Source: Chara braunii (Eukaryota; Streptophyta; Charophyceae; Charales; Characeae). From it: 33,722 nt of DNA. A program made the translations under genes and the position numbers. The notes under the pieces were generated by a model. The model saw only the letters and a program-made list of their open reading frames with translations, had not been told where the DNA came from and ran no database searches. Shown here one piece after another: positions 21,701 through 30,686 of this stretch; position 1 is the first letter of the stretch; each line of letters starts with the position of its first letter. The stretch covers positions 1,748,096 through 1,781,817 of the forward strand of contig BFEA01000227.1 in the NCBI GenBank assembly GCA_003427395.1, given 5' to 3'.

Positions 21701-22662
21701 TGTTTTCCGGCCTCCTTGCCGGAAGGGTTCCCTTGAATGGCCATCGGCCTTCCTTCGTTCTCCCATGCCTCCCGCATGTCCAAGAACGCGGCCTTCTGCG
21801 ATCGCTGCTTAGACATCTTGTGTCTCGTGTTTTCGTTGAGACTGACTTGCCTATACCCCGCGAAATCTCGGTCGGAGAACCACACTACTCTCGCTGGCCA
21901 CGAGTGCATCTTCCACAAATCGAATATCTGCTCACCCTCCAACTCCTTCACAGCAGCCACGGTGTGTTGTCCGTTAACAGGGTAATAGTAGTACTTGTAC
22001 TTGTCCTCTGGCTTGAAGACATCTTTGTGAACCCTGTCAGCTTGCTCCGGCCTACACGTCACTGGCTTGTAGATGGGTGCCAAAACGAGAGGTTTTTTCG
22101 TCCATATCTTCTTCTCGCGGAATTGACTCAGCATCGCATCCTTGATGTCGTCTACAGTTTCGCGACTTAGACTGCGGTGGTTGTAATATCTTTCCCAAGG
22201 CGGGATGTCGCAGACCTTCCTGGGGTCGATGAGCAGTTGGACGGGGAGCTCCTTCTCCACGATTTCACCGACATCGTTCCGCTTGTATTCGAGCCAGAAC
22301 GTTGTCGCTTCGTTGCACTCCTGACCGACAGGCCCTTCGTCACCGCTCGCCGCCTCAGCAGTCTTCCGCCTTCGAGGTTTCTTCTGGCCATCGCCTTCTT
22401 CAGCTGCCACTTTCCGTTTCGATTTCCCCGAAGGTTTTCTCTCGGCCGCATCGCCTGGATCACTCGAATCTCCTCCACCCGCGGCTTGTCCTTCGCGGAT
22501 GGTCAAACCGTCGGGCCTCCTCGCTTTCTTACTTGCCATCCCACCCTCTTCCTTCGTCGGCTTCTTTCCCGAGGCACGTTCTCCGTCGCCACCTCCATCC
22601 CCGCCCATCAACGCCTCCGGTTTTCCTCTCATCCTCTTCATGCAGAGGGTTCCTTCCGCCAC
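18758..22662 (-). pseudogene. large ParB-like / degenerate methyltransferase-like protein, gene E
   Basis: A 1,130-residue open frame (22662-19270) plus a ~215-residue continuation in a neighbouring frame (junction near 19440, to TAG 18758). Residues 1-115 are basic, Gly/Lys-rich and probably disordered. Residues ~140-300 resemble a ParB/sulfiredoxin-fold domain: LPVQLLIDPRKV, then YYYPVNGQHTVAAVKEL (231-241, the ParB-box position) and NENTRHKMS. Residues ~676-895 follow the order of a beta-class N4/N6 DNA methyltransferase: LDLCDPTLLTDW where DPPY would sit, a hydrophobic strand (ALMIFFTSRW), and finally NPSRLLGLLENF with FFFGKAHASVVWELLRTGRNVVALEKE, which matches the SAM-binding motif I region. 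The DPPY catalytic motif is not intact, so methyl transfer is doubtful. Acidic and Gly-rich tails follow. ParB-methylase fusions are known in phages. The assignment is from motifs only. Confidence 0.6.
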
Positions 22663-22665
22663 CTC

Positions 22666-23544
22666 CTATCGCACCATCCTCTGTCGCTCGCTCTTCTTCT
22701 CCGAAGGAGTCTGCTCCCCGCCAGAGCTTTCGCGGACAACGCCCATCCCTTCAGCCTCATTCCATCCAACATCTAGCCCCGATCTGCTTGAATCTCTTCT
22801 CGTCTTATCTCGAAGCGAATACGTGTCGGCGCCGCAGTGGACCTTGATAAGTTTCGGAGTACCGACCCGTTGAGTCCCTGTACCCTGAGAATGCAAGTCC
22901 GATGTGTTCCTAGGAGCATCCGGGCCGACCTGCGTGTGAATGCTGCGTCCCTTGACCCGACCCCCAGCGTCTTGAATCGGACTCCCGCGCCCCACTGTCG
23001 TACCTGGAGTTTCTTAAACCAAGCCGGACGACCCCTCACGGGGTGGCAGAAGCCGAAAAACATGCTCTGGCAGAAGAACCGGACGTTCTTTCGGCACCAT
23101 CAGCGTGAGATCGAGATATTGCTTTGGCGATGGAAGACGCTTGCTGCCGCCATCGTAAAGGCCTTTGAAGTGAGAGCACAACGGCATGTTCGAGCCGTAC
23201 CCCGCGAAACTCTTGATGGTCACCAGCACACCTTTAACACCTCTGATAGGCAGTCTGCACTCATCGTACACGCCGTTAGTGTGAAGCTTGAGCAAACCTC
23301 CAGGAGTCTTCGTGCACGAGACGACGGTACCGAGAAGAACAACGTTGACCGCTCCCCCAGCGTCTGTAACGCAAGTGGGTCGCATGAAAACAGCTGGCCC
23401 AAAAAGGTCCCCCTGAACAACGAAGTCCAAAAACCATGGCGCTCCCTTTGTGTGCATATACTGAGGATTAGGTTGCTGTATAGGTCGTCCCTCACCAGGG
23501 GCAGATGGTCCAATGCTTGTGGATGTGTGCTTTGCGGACGCCAT
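22666..23544 (-). pseudogene. 176-aa ORF upstream of and in frame with gene E (gene N)
   Basis: A clear ATG at 23544 opens a 176-residue frame ending at TAA 23014-23016. The same frame continues to TAG 22666-22668, three bases before gene E, which is also in that frame. The first part looks globular: PWFLDFVVQGDLFGPAVF, VNVVLLGTVVS, LTLMVPKERPVLLPEHVFRLL. After the TAA the sequence is charged and loop-like. Either this is a separate small gene with the TAA as its true end, or it is the N terminus of one ~1,600-residue protein with gene E, interrupted by TAA and TAG. No family was recognised. A palindrome copy (23630-23651) lies 86 bp upstream of the ATG. Confidence 0.55.
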
Positions 23545-23629
23545 TGTATTCCCATCCGTTGACTAGCACGCCCAACCTCAGACCAACTCGGATGACTAAT
23601 ACGCCCAACCCTAGACCACTATAGAAGCG

Positions 23630-23651
23630 AAATGCGAACTAGCTCGGACTT
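23630..23651. promoter_or_regulatory. 22-bp palindrome upstream of gene N/E
   Basis: AAATGCGA-ACTAGC-TCGGACTT, upstream of the first gene of the leftward cluster and at the left border of the central repeat region. Confidence 0.6.
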
Positions 23652-23844
23652 AACGAAATGGAGGACGAAAAGGACGTAAGAGATGGGTGTTCGAAATGCA
23701 CACGAAGTCACAACAATCGGGTGAAGGATAGGAAAGACAGAAGTTCGGAGGGAAGACAATAACTATTCGAAAAGATTCCGACCCAACTAGATGCCCTCAA
23801 AACGAGTAAGATGTGGTTTATCGACAAGTGCGAAGGGTATCGAC

Positions 23845-24419
23845 AAGTGCGAACTAACTTGCAGTTTTGTAGACAAGACAACAATGGCAACCCGCTCCAC
23901 TAGGGGAAAGTGCGAACTAACTCGGAATTGTGGAACTGAAGACCTGAAAGACGCACGAAACGAGTAAGATGTGGTTTATCGACAAGTGCGAATCGACAAG
24001 TGAGAACTAACTCGCAGTTCTGCTGACAGGACAACAATTGCAACCCGAAGTACAACGGGAAAGTACGAACTGACTCCGAATTGTGGAACTGAAGTCCTCG
24101 TTCATCGACGATTGCGAAGGGTTTCGACAAGTGCGAACTAACTCGCAGTTCTGTGGACAAGACAACAATGGTGGTGCGCAGCACTAGAGGAAAGTACGAA
24201 CTGACTCGGAATTGTGGAACTGAAGACCTGAAAGCCGCACGGGTTGGGTTGTCAACTCTCCAGCAGTGTTGCTTAAAAAGTGCAAACTAACTCGCATTTG
24301 TGGAAATAAAGAACTGCCTTTAATGAAATATGTGTTTAACCTTGGAAAAACTGCGAATAACCTCGCAGTTGTCACTCCTCGAACAATGTACGTCGCAAAC
24401 TGCGAACTGACTCGCAATA
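23845..24419. repeat. central iteron-like cluster of ten palindrome copies
   Basis: Ten copies of the 22-bp palindrome lie in about 575 bp, starting at 23845, 23908, 23998, 24061, 24129, 24192, 24278, 24349 and 24398, plus a half-copy near 23825. Spacers are mostly ACTAAC or ACTGAC. The copies sit in larger repeated segments with GACAAGACAACAATGG and GGAATTGTGGAACTGAAG blocks. All have the same orientation. The cluster lies between the divergent gene clusters, where a control region or replication origin would be expected; either role is inference. Confidence 0.75.
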
Positions 24420-24497
24420 TCTCTCTCTCTATATATATGTATCTATACATATATCGGCTGCTGCGCATGGCGAACCCCTAATCAATACCTAGTTGCT

Positions 24498-24691
24498 ACA
24501 CTTAACACCGAATCAATTCCCGATTTTCGCTCACCTGTCCCTTGTGAGGTCGCCGACCTGATATCTACATATATATATATATATGTAAAGATATAAATAC
24601 ATATATGTATATATAGAGATATATTGGTACACTGAACACCGAATCAATTCCCGATTTTTGCTCACCTGTCCCTTGTGAGGTTGCCGACCTG

Positions 24692-24722
<31 letters not shown>

Positions 24723-24735
24723 AGGGGATCGAGCA
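24498..24735. repeat. direct repeat pair with TA-rich microsatellites
   Basis: A 67-bp segment (24498-24564) containing CCGAATCAATTCCCGATTTT and TCACCTGTCCCTTGTGAGGT recurs at 24628-24694, 130 bp downstream, with only a few differences. Each copy is followed by TA-rich sequence (24565-24627 and 24694-24722). Another TA/TC-rich patch lies at 24419-24455. This may be a slippage duplication or an AT-rich unwinding element beside the iteron-like cluster. Confidence 0.75.
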
Positions 24736-25606
24736 GCTTTATACGAACGTTATGGTGGCAATGGCGAAAGGTAATCGAGCTGCGGAACGCGGATCGGCTA
24801 TGGCGGACGGAGGNGGAGGGTGGAGAAAAGAGATCAGAGCACGTCCACTGGCGAAACAACAAAATCAGGAATTAATTCGGGGTTCAACAGAACGCGGCTG
24901 CGGCGTTATATCCTGCAGGTACAGACAGGGCATCTGGGAATGTGTTCGGACGTCGGACATAGAATAGGACAACTCAAGTTACATGATTTTACCTTCGTCG
25001 TGCGTTGACCAAGCAACCAACCACCGAACCAGCTATGAGTGAGAAAGGAAGAGCTAAGAAGAGCGAAGACCGAGGAGCGAAGAGCGAACCGAACACAATG
25101 TGGCAACTGCGAACGGAGCGAAGAGCGAAGAGTGAGCGGGCTACGGTGGAAGGTGTGGGGGGCTGAAGACCAAATATCAGAACGCACGCCGAAGCGATAG
25201 CGCGACTTGATCTGTGGAGCGCCAACAAAAGGGATAACTCGAGGGCTGCAATGCCTTTTATACTTTGTTGCAGCAGGCCTTGCGTTTGGATTAAGGTGGG
25301 GCCGAATCGATTCGCATATTGCACCCCTGGGCCCATAAAACGCCATCAAGGTGGGGCCGAATCGATTTGATCGGGAACAGTGCGGGTATGATAGGGACCA
25401 GGCAACGGTACGTGTGTGTGGAAGTGCAAAGATAGGTAAGAGGATTGCATGTGAAGCCGGAATAGTAGGCTCTCTGTCGATGACAGCGACGGGTGCAATG
25501 GAAAATTGGCAGACTGGTTTTGTAGACACAGATTTCTACATTTAATCGGAATCCTCCCAATCTGATTTGCCGAGAACCGCTCCTACAGACAGATTGAAAT
25601 TCCTAG
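24736..25606. other. upstream region of the transposase gene, no supported gene
   Basis: It contains a GAGCGAAG-type degenerate repeat (25030-25140) and two exact copies of a 20-bp direct repeat, GTGGGGCCGAATCGATT preceded by AAG, at 25293-25312 and 25348-25367. An acceptor-like TTGAAATTCCTAG ends at 25606, right where the transposase frame opens. One or more 5' exons could hide here, but no start exon was identified. One N call lies at 24804. Confidence 0.5.
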
Positions 25607-28074
25607 GTGCAGCGCATAGGTCCTCGACCAAAAGCCAACCTGGAACTCCTTAAGCAGTCCTTCAAGTTTTGTCCCATCCCCTACCTGGAGAAAGGAGAAG
25701 ATATAATCGAAAAAAATAGGCCCGTTAGAAGGTCAGAACACTCGAAGAGGGCCAAATGTCGATTAAATGAAACTAACATTGCGCTCGTCCCGACGTACAA
25801 ATGTTGTAAGAACAAGTGTCTTCGGGTCTTGACCATTGACGATATCAAACCGGTGTGCGAAACCTATTACGAAATTTCCCTCGAAAGGAGGATCGAGTGG
25901 TGAATGCAAACCCTCGACAATTTCAGTATCCTCGACGGCGGTCCGGAAAGAGTCCAACCAGTGCAGTGCGAACGCCGTGTGTGCATCGCCGGTTGGCGCA
26001 AAATAATAAGGATATGTCGAAACACATTTCGTCGTTATAGCAAGTGCAAGTCGGACGGGGTCGTCCGTGACCATCATGGTCGATGGGGATTGTTGAACTC
26101 GAAACCGGAGTATGTGAGCATGCTGGCTCGTATGACAAGGTTCGTGGAAGAACATGAAGATGCTATGCCTAACGAAATGGTTGTGAGGGGGACCTCACAA
26201 CGACCCAAAGTTAGGCTCCCTGCTTATTTCACGAAGCTCCTTGTATATGAGTCTATCAAGACGGACTTGGAAGCGGCGGGTCAGACCGTCGTTTCGGAGC
26301 AAGTCTTCTACTCCATATGGAGGAAGTATTTGTGGCATGCCGACCTTGCCTAGTCCAACTCGTTCACAAAGTGTGGCGAGTGTGTCCGCCTTAGACAGGC
26401 CAGAGACAACACCTTCCTCCTCCGTGATCGTAGGGATTTCGATGAAAAGCACCGCAAACACCAACTAGATCAGGTCGCTCACCGTGCGGATTACGCTGAC
26501 TGGAAACTTTGTTCAATTCTTAACCCCGCGGAATACCTCTGCCTTATAGTGGATGGAATGGATCAGAAAAAGACAACCATTCCTCACATCGGCATGTATA
26601 ATTACTCCAAGGATCATCGACATGACATGATGATGAAAACGAACCTGACCGCGGTCGTAGCTCACGGCAGGAAACCGTCCATTTATGTGTACACGTATTT
26701 GCCTTTCTATGCGCACGGTTCCAATGGCACCATAACGTGCGTTATGCGGACTCTATGTGAGTTGCAGGCGTCGGGACAGAAATGGTCACGCCACCTCCGC
26801 ATCCAGGCGGACAATTGTTGGAAGGAAAACAAAAACCAATACCTTATGTGTTTGGCCTCTCTTCAGGTGAAATTCGGGATTTTCGAAGATGTCGAAGTAG
26901 GGTTCATGCTCGTTGGCCACACGCATACCGACATGAACGCGACTTTTAGTGTTTTCTCGAAAAAACTGAAGGACAACGATGCTTGCACCATGAAGCAGTT
27001 GTTATCGCTTATCGAGTCGTCGCACAAGGTACCGCTGAAGTGCATTGAGCTCGATCACATTGCCGATTGGCGCCGGGTAGTGGATCGATACGTCGATAGA
27101 ACCATCGTCGGCGTATCGAAACCGCACCTCTTCAAATTTTTCATGCGTGATGGCAGTCCCGTCATGGTGTACAAGAAGTACTGTACCGATGCGGAATGGA
27201 TGCCGGAAGGCAGACCAGTTCACTGGTTCCCTGTTGTCGATGGCCAGTATGCAGGCCCTACCTCCCCTCCACAGCCATGTGTTATTCCCTGTGTCGTTAA
27301 AGACGATTTTCGGATGGCTCGTGACAGTGTCCAAAAATTTGTGGACGTCCTCGAACAGCATAGACACATGTGGCAGACATATACGAAGGAGAAGGTCGAC
27401 AAGCGGGAGGATGCTTTGTCTTACTGGAAAGCCATCTTCGTCGAGGCGGACGACATGATCCAAAAGCAAAAGAAGAAGGAGACGGAAGAGGGTGAGGAAA
27501 AGGATGTCCTCGGGGCGGATGACCCGGAGATCTACCCTCACGCCTTCTGGCCACAATCAGTCGAAACTATGGACAAAGTTCAAGAAGCCGATCCTCCTTC
27601 GCCAGGTGCTTCACTTATATATGTAGGACCGAGGGCGGGCCGTCCAAAAGTGGGCTTCGACCCTCGAGGCCATATAAACAAAGGTGATTTTTTTATTGTT
27701 AGGCCGCCTGATGAGGAACTGTCTCAAGTTGTCCCGTTCTGGTTTGGCAGAGCACAGTCTGAGGTTGTGGACGACCGTTCCTCACCGCATTTCAATTGTT
27801 TACGTATACAGTGTGGGTGCCTACAGGTCACTCATCCGATCTTCGCGAAAGGTACTCTGGCGCTTGGACGAAGAGGTGAAAACTTTCCACTTCGGACGAG
27901 GAACAATGGCAACGCGCCGAAACCGTGGCTTATTCTTTGAGAAGACCTTTTCGCAAAGGGACGGATGAGAGCAAATTCATGACAGGCCTTGCAATACCGA
28001 CATCCGTTTGCGAGAAATCGTTTGTGGCCTTGGGGGACGACTGTCTTTCCGGTCCGTTCGACGTGCCCGTTTAG
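25607..28074 (+). pseudogene. DUF7869-type putative transposase (RNase H fold)
   Basis: A ~780-codon reading frame broken by TGA 25901-25903 and TAG 26351-26353. It then changes by one base near 27793 into a frame with TGA at 27877 and a final TAG at 28072. Order of parts: a Cys-rich N terminus (KCCKNKCLRV), a helical region with RLPAYFTKLLVYESIK, a zinc-like FTKCGECVRL, then the core with candidate acidic residues VDGMDQKKTTIPH (26552-26563), QADNCWKENKNQYL (Asp ~26810) and FMLVGHTHTDMNATFSVF (Asp ~26930). The last two are hallmarks of DUF7869 proteins, eukaryotic transposon-borne genes thought to have an RNase H-like DDE core. The C-terminal part has GDFFIVRPPDEE...VPFWFGRAQ and, after the shift, VWVPTGHSSDLRERYSGAW. 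The frame opens without ATG, after an acceptor-like site, so a 5' exon is likely. Three bases after the final stop comes a palindrome copy. Confidence 0.75.
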
Positions 28075-28076
28075 AT

Positions 28077-28098
28077 AAATGCGAACTGATTCGGATTT
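28077..28098. promoter_or_regulatory. 22-bp palindrome between transposase and gene B
   Basis: AAATGCGA-ACTGAT-TCGGATTT, three bases beyond the transposase stop. The gap to the next ATG is only 97 bp. Confidence 0.65.
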
Positions 28099-28136
28099 AG
28101 TAGCTACGGAGTCCGCTAAGATAATGGCGAGACGTG

Positions 28137-28170
28137 AACTGCGAACTAATTTCGATTTCTTGTCCTGCAG
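28137..28170 (+). promoter_or_regulatory. palindrome plus splice-acceptor-like site before gene B
   Basis: AACTGCGA-ACTAAT-TTCGATTT (28137-28158) runs straight into TTCTTGTCCTGCAG ending at 28170; ATG follows after one base (28172). The spacer CTAAT fits a branch-point consensus about 20 nt before the CAG, with a pyrimidine tract between. It reads like a complete plant-type 3' splice site embedded in the palindrome. No nearby donor is evident. Confidence 0.6.
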
Positions 28171-28171
28171 G

Positions 28172-29065
28172 ATGCATGACGACGACACACCATCGTGCGA
28201 CATTGTATATGAGACAACATCCTACGAAACCTCGTCGTACGCGAGCGAGTATTCCTTTTCGATCAAGAATGTGGACACAGATCTTATCATCATGAACAAA
28301 TGTATTTGGGCACAACAAACGCTCAGTCTTGACAGCAATTATCTGCATATTGAAGCTGGGGTCGGCCTCGACGGTTACATTGCACCCGAAACACGTGTTG
28401 TTGATGGACAAACTACAATAGTTCGTGATAGAGGATCAAATATGTGGTACCTCTACTGGAGTTTAGAAGAAGTCCAACTTTTGGAAGTTCCATCCAGTCA
28501 AGAGTAGAAGATGGACGTCGAGGATATGGTAGATGACTGGGAGTCGCTGCGCTTCGAACAAGAGTGGGGTTGTATGGACGAGCAGCATATTAAACTTTGC
28601 GCATGGTACTGCATCGGGAAGCCGCAGTTGCGTTTTCCTGTGATCATAGACTACCATGGTTGAGTTCGTCTGTTCAACTGTGACACCCCTGTGCTGACTC
28701 TTTTCACGGCGGCCAAGCTTTGTGGTAAGCAAATGAGAGCTTTCTTCCTTGTGAGGGAAGACTTTCGTGAGCCCGCGTCCGTTGGTGCTCTCGAGCGTTT
28801 CCGTCAACGATTCGAAATAGATCCTTCGCTCGCAAAAAAGTTGAATCAAAGGGTTGACTGTTTGGTGCATGCCCAACTTCACTTCCTTTTCGGATTGTGT
28901 GACGACATATTATTCATGTTGGAACACAAGGACAACTGCAATGACTACACTCTACGAAAAGTTTCGCATCACCGTTCGGATGTTCAAACATTGGAATTCG
29001 TAGGGGGTAGGCAGAGACAGATCTACGACTGTCCTTACTGTGAGGATGGACACCAGTCGCCATGA
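28172..29065 (+). pseudogene. gene B, unrecognised element-encoded family (copy 1)
   Basis: An ATG at 28172 opens a frame of about 297 codons interrupted by TAG 28505-28507 and TGA 28661-28663. It is clearly paralogous to gene C downstream: shared blocks include SNYLHIEAGVGLDGYI / RDYLHLEDDVAPDGEI, NMWYLYWSLEEVQ / NFWYLYTLMKDVQ, LCAWYCIGKPQ..PVIIDY / MCAWFCLGQPT..PVIIDY, LTLFTAAKLCGKQMRAFFLVRE, RVDCLVHAQLHFLF and C-terminal YDCPYCEDGH. The TGA aligns with an Arg codon CGA of gene C, which points to a C-to-T mutation. The CPYCxxGH ending may bind a metal. No known family was recognised. The acidic N terminus differs from gene C. Likely an accessory protein of the element. Confidence 0.6.
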
Positions 29066-29080
29066 CCTGCTATGTGAGAC

Positions 29081-29102
29081 AACTCCGAGTTAGTTCGCAC
29101 TT
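29081..29102. promoter_or_regulatory. 22-bp palindrome after gene B
   Basis: AACTCCGA-GTTAGT-TCGCACTT, 15 bp after the gene B stop. It is in the opposite orientation to the central copies. It is followed by ACTGCTGTACTCATAG and, one base later, an ATG (29121) that opens only a 20-codon frame, which may be a remnant start of another family copy. Confidence 0.65.
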
Positions 29103-29570
29103 TACTGCTGTACTCATAGGATGACCTCGCCATTCATCGACGCTATCGTTGCAAGACTTGCGCTGATTAAGAGAGTAGTCTGACCGTTCCACCCAATAAG
29201 AGAGTAGTCTGACCGTTCCACATGAATGACGTGTTGGAGATGAGTCGAAGTTGAGCGGCGGTTGCAGGACTTGTGCTCAGTTGCGAAGTGCAAATCTACT
29301 GTCATTTATTTTCCAATCGTCGGAGGCGGTTGCAGGACTTGTGCTGATTTGCGAAGTGCGAATCTACTCTCACTTATCGACCCACAAGAATGACGTGTAG
29401 AAAATAAGTCGGCATTAGACGGCAATTAGAAAACTTGCGCTCTCTTGCGATGTACGAACCAAATACTAATTATCGAACCCTTTCGTGTATATAACATTCC
29501 TGAAATTTTTGCTTATGCACTTGCGAGAATCGCAACTGGCGCGCTTCCTTGCGTTTCTCTACTGATGCAG
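29103..29570. other. repeat-rich spacer between genes B and C
   Basis: It contains a 24-bp direct repeat (AAGAGAGTAGTCTGACCG plus TTCCAC) at 29169-29192 and 29198-29221. Three or four diverged units share GGTTGCAGGACTTGTGCT-like and TTGCGAAGTGCxAATCTACT-like sequence (near 29148, 29262, 29327 and 29425). Palindrome copies sit within these units at 29286 (decayed) and 29354-29375. The spacer ends with an acceptor-like TTGCGTTTCTCTACTGATGCAG one base before the gene C ATG. Confidence 0.65.
29354..29375. repeat. 22-bp palindrome in the B-C spacer
   Basis: AAGTGCGA-ATCTAC-TCTCACTT, one mismatch. A decayed partner is at 29286-29307. Confidence 0.65.
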
Positions 29571-29571
29571 A

Positions 29572-30472
29572 ATGGATATCGGGACTTCGTCGCAGAGTAC
29601 GAAGTCCTCAGCGCCGGATTTCGATCTAATCATTTTGTCGAAGAACATTCGGGAAGACATTGGACGCTCTGGTCTGGACCGTGACTACCTGCACCTCGAA
29701 GATGATGTTGCCCCGGACGGGGAAATCCCTTCGTGGCAAAGTGCGGAAGAAGGACAACTTCGGATTTGCCGTGATGTAAAGTCGAACTTTTGGTACCTGT
29801 ACACTCTGATGAAGGATGTACAGGCATACCCTATCAGGTTGGAGTCACTTCTAAAGAGGAAACCGGTTGAAGAGGAACCCGTCCAAACTTCTAAGATGGT
29901 TGAAGCATGGCACATTTTATGTGAGAAACTTAAGTGGGCGTCATTGGACAAGTTGCATCAAAAAATGTGTGCCTGGTTTTGCCTCGGCCAACCGACGAAG
30001 TCGGCGCCGGTAATCATAGACTACTTCTGTCGAGCGAGGGTGTGCAATCGAGGCACCACCGTCGTGACGCTCTTCACTGCCGTGAAGGTGGACGGTCGAC
30101 GAATGAGAGCTCTTTTTCTCGCAAGGGAGGAATTTCACGATGTCAAGTTCACTTCTTTTCAAACGTTTCACACATCCGGCCCTACAAGTTCCCTTGCACG
30201 GTTCAAAAATAGGCTCGCCATAGATCAAGCACTCAAAGATGAGCTGCATTTGCGGGTCGACTGTTTGGGGCACCAACAACTTCACTACCTCTTCGATAGC
30301 TGCGACGAAATAAATTTCACAGTCGAACATAGGGACAACGAATTTGCGATTTGTTTACCGCCATCTGGATTATTCAGCCTCCGGACCTAAGGAAGTGACT
30401 CTGCGCAACGGGAAGACGAGATATGTGTGCGACTGCCCTTACTGCGATGCTGGACATCTACATCTCCACTAG
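29572..30472 (+). pseudogene. gene C, unrecognised element-encoded family (copy 2)
   Basis: ATG 29572 follows an acceptor-like CTACTGATGCAG by one base. The frame reads about 260 residues to VEHRDN near 30340, where a net one-base shift leads into a second frame ending at TAG 30470-30472; without the shift the first frame ends at 30390. The continuation (LRFVYRHLDYSA, then CDCPYCDAGH) matches the gene B C terminus, which supports the shift. Compared with gene B it has a longer middle (ESLLKRKPVEEEPVQTSK) and an insert near FTSFQTFHTSG. It carries the same IIDY, TLFTA, RVDCL and HxLF blocks. Function unknown. The final Cys/His cluster (CxCPYCxxGHxHxH) suggests metal binding. The palindrome at 30507 follows 34 bp after the stop. 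Confidence 0.65.
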
Positions 30473-30506
30473 CAGCGTTCTGAATTAGTTGCTTTGTCTT
30501 TTCTCT

Positions 30507-30526
30507 AGTGCGAATAAACTCGCACT
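30507..30526. promoter_or_regulatory. 22-bp palindrome after gene C (7-bp perfect arms)
   Basis: AGTGCGA-ATAAAC-TCGCACT. A second copy follows at 30582-30603, so the C-D spacer (30473-30686) carries two. Confidence 0.75.
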
Positions 30527-30581
30527 ATCCTTACAGCCTGTCCCCTTCGGTATACCCCGTTGCATAACAAACTGTCTATCT

Positions 30582-30603
30582 AATTACGAGTTCATTCGCA
30601 CTT
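30582..30603. promoter_or_regulatory. 22-bp palindrome upstream of gene D
   Basis: AATTACGA-GTTCAT-TCGCACTT, with a decayed left arm and inverted orientation, 83 bp before the gene D ATG. Confidence 0.6.
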
Positions 30604-30686
30604 TGTCAACATCAGACGGTCTCAACTTCGCCGTTTACCCACCTCTCCGTATATGACAATGACGCTGTTCTCTTTTCTGATACAGG

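Noticed and set aside
19270-22873. Many plus-strand open frames of 60-200 residues opposite gene E
   Set aside because: They are antisense shadows of the GC-rich gene E coding sequence with no coherent protein features.
23845-24419. Possible CRISPR array
   Set aside because: Repeats are short palindromes with variable sequence and irregular spacing, lie in eukaryotic transposon DNA, and no cas genes are present.
24752-25545. Short open frames upstream of the transposase as candidate 5' exons
   Set aside because: None joins naturally to the transposase frame or shows a recognisable motif, so no exon can be supported from sequence alone.
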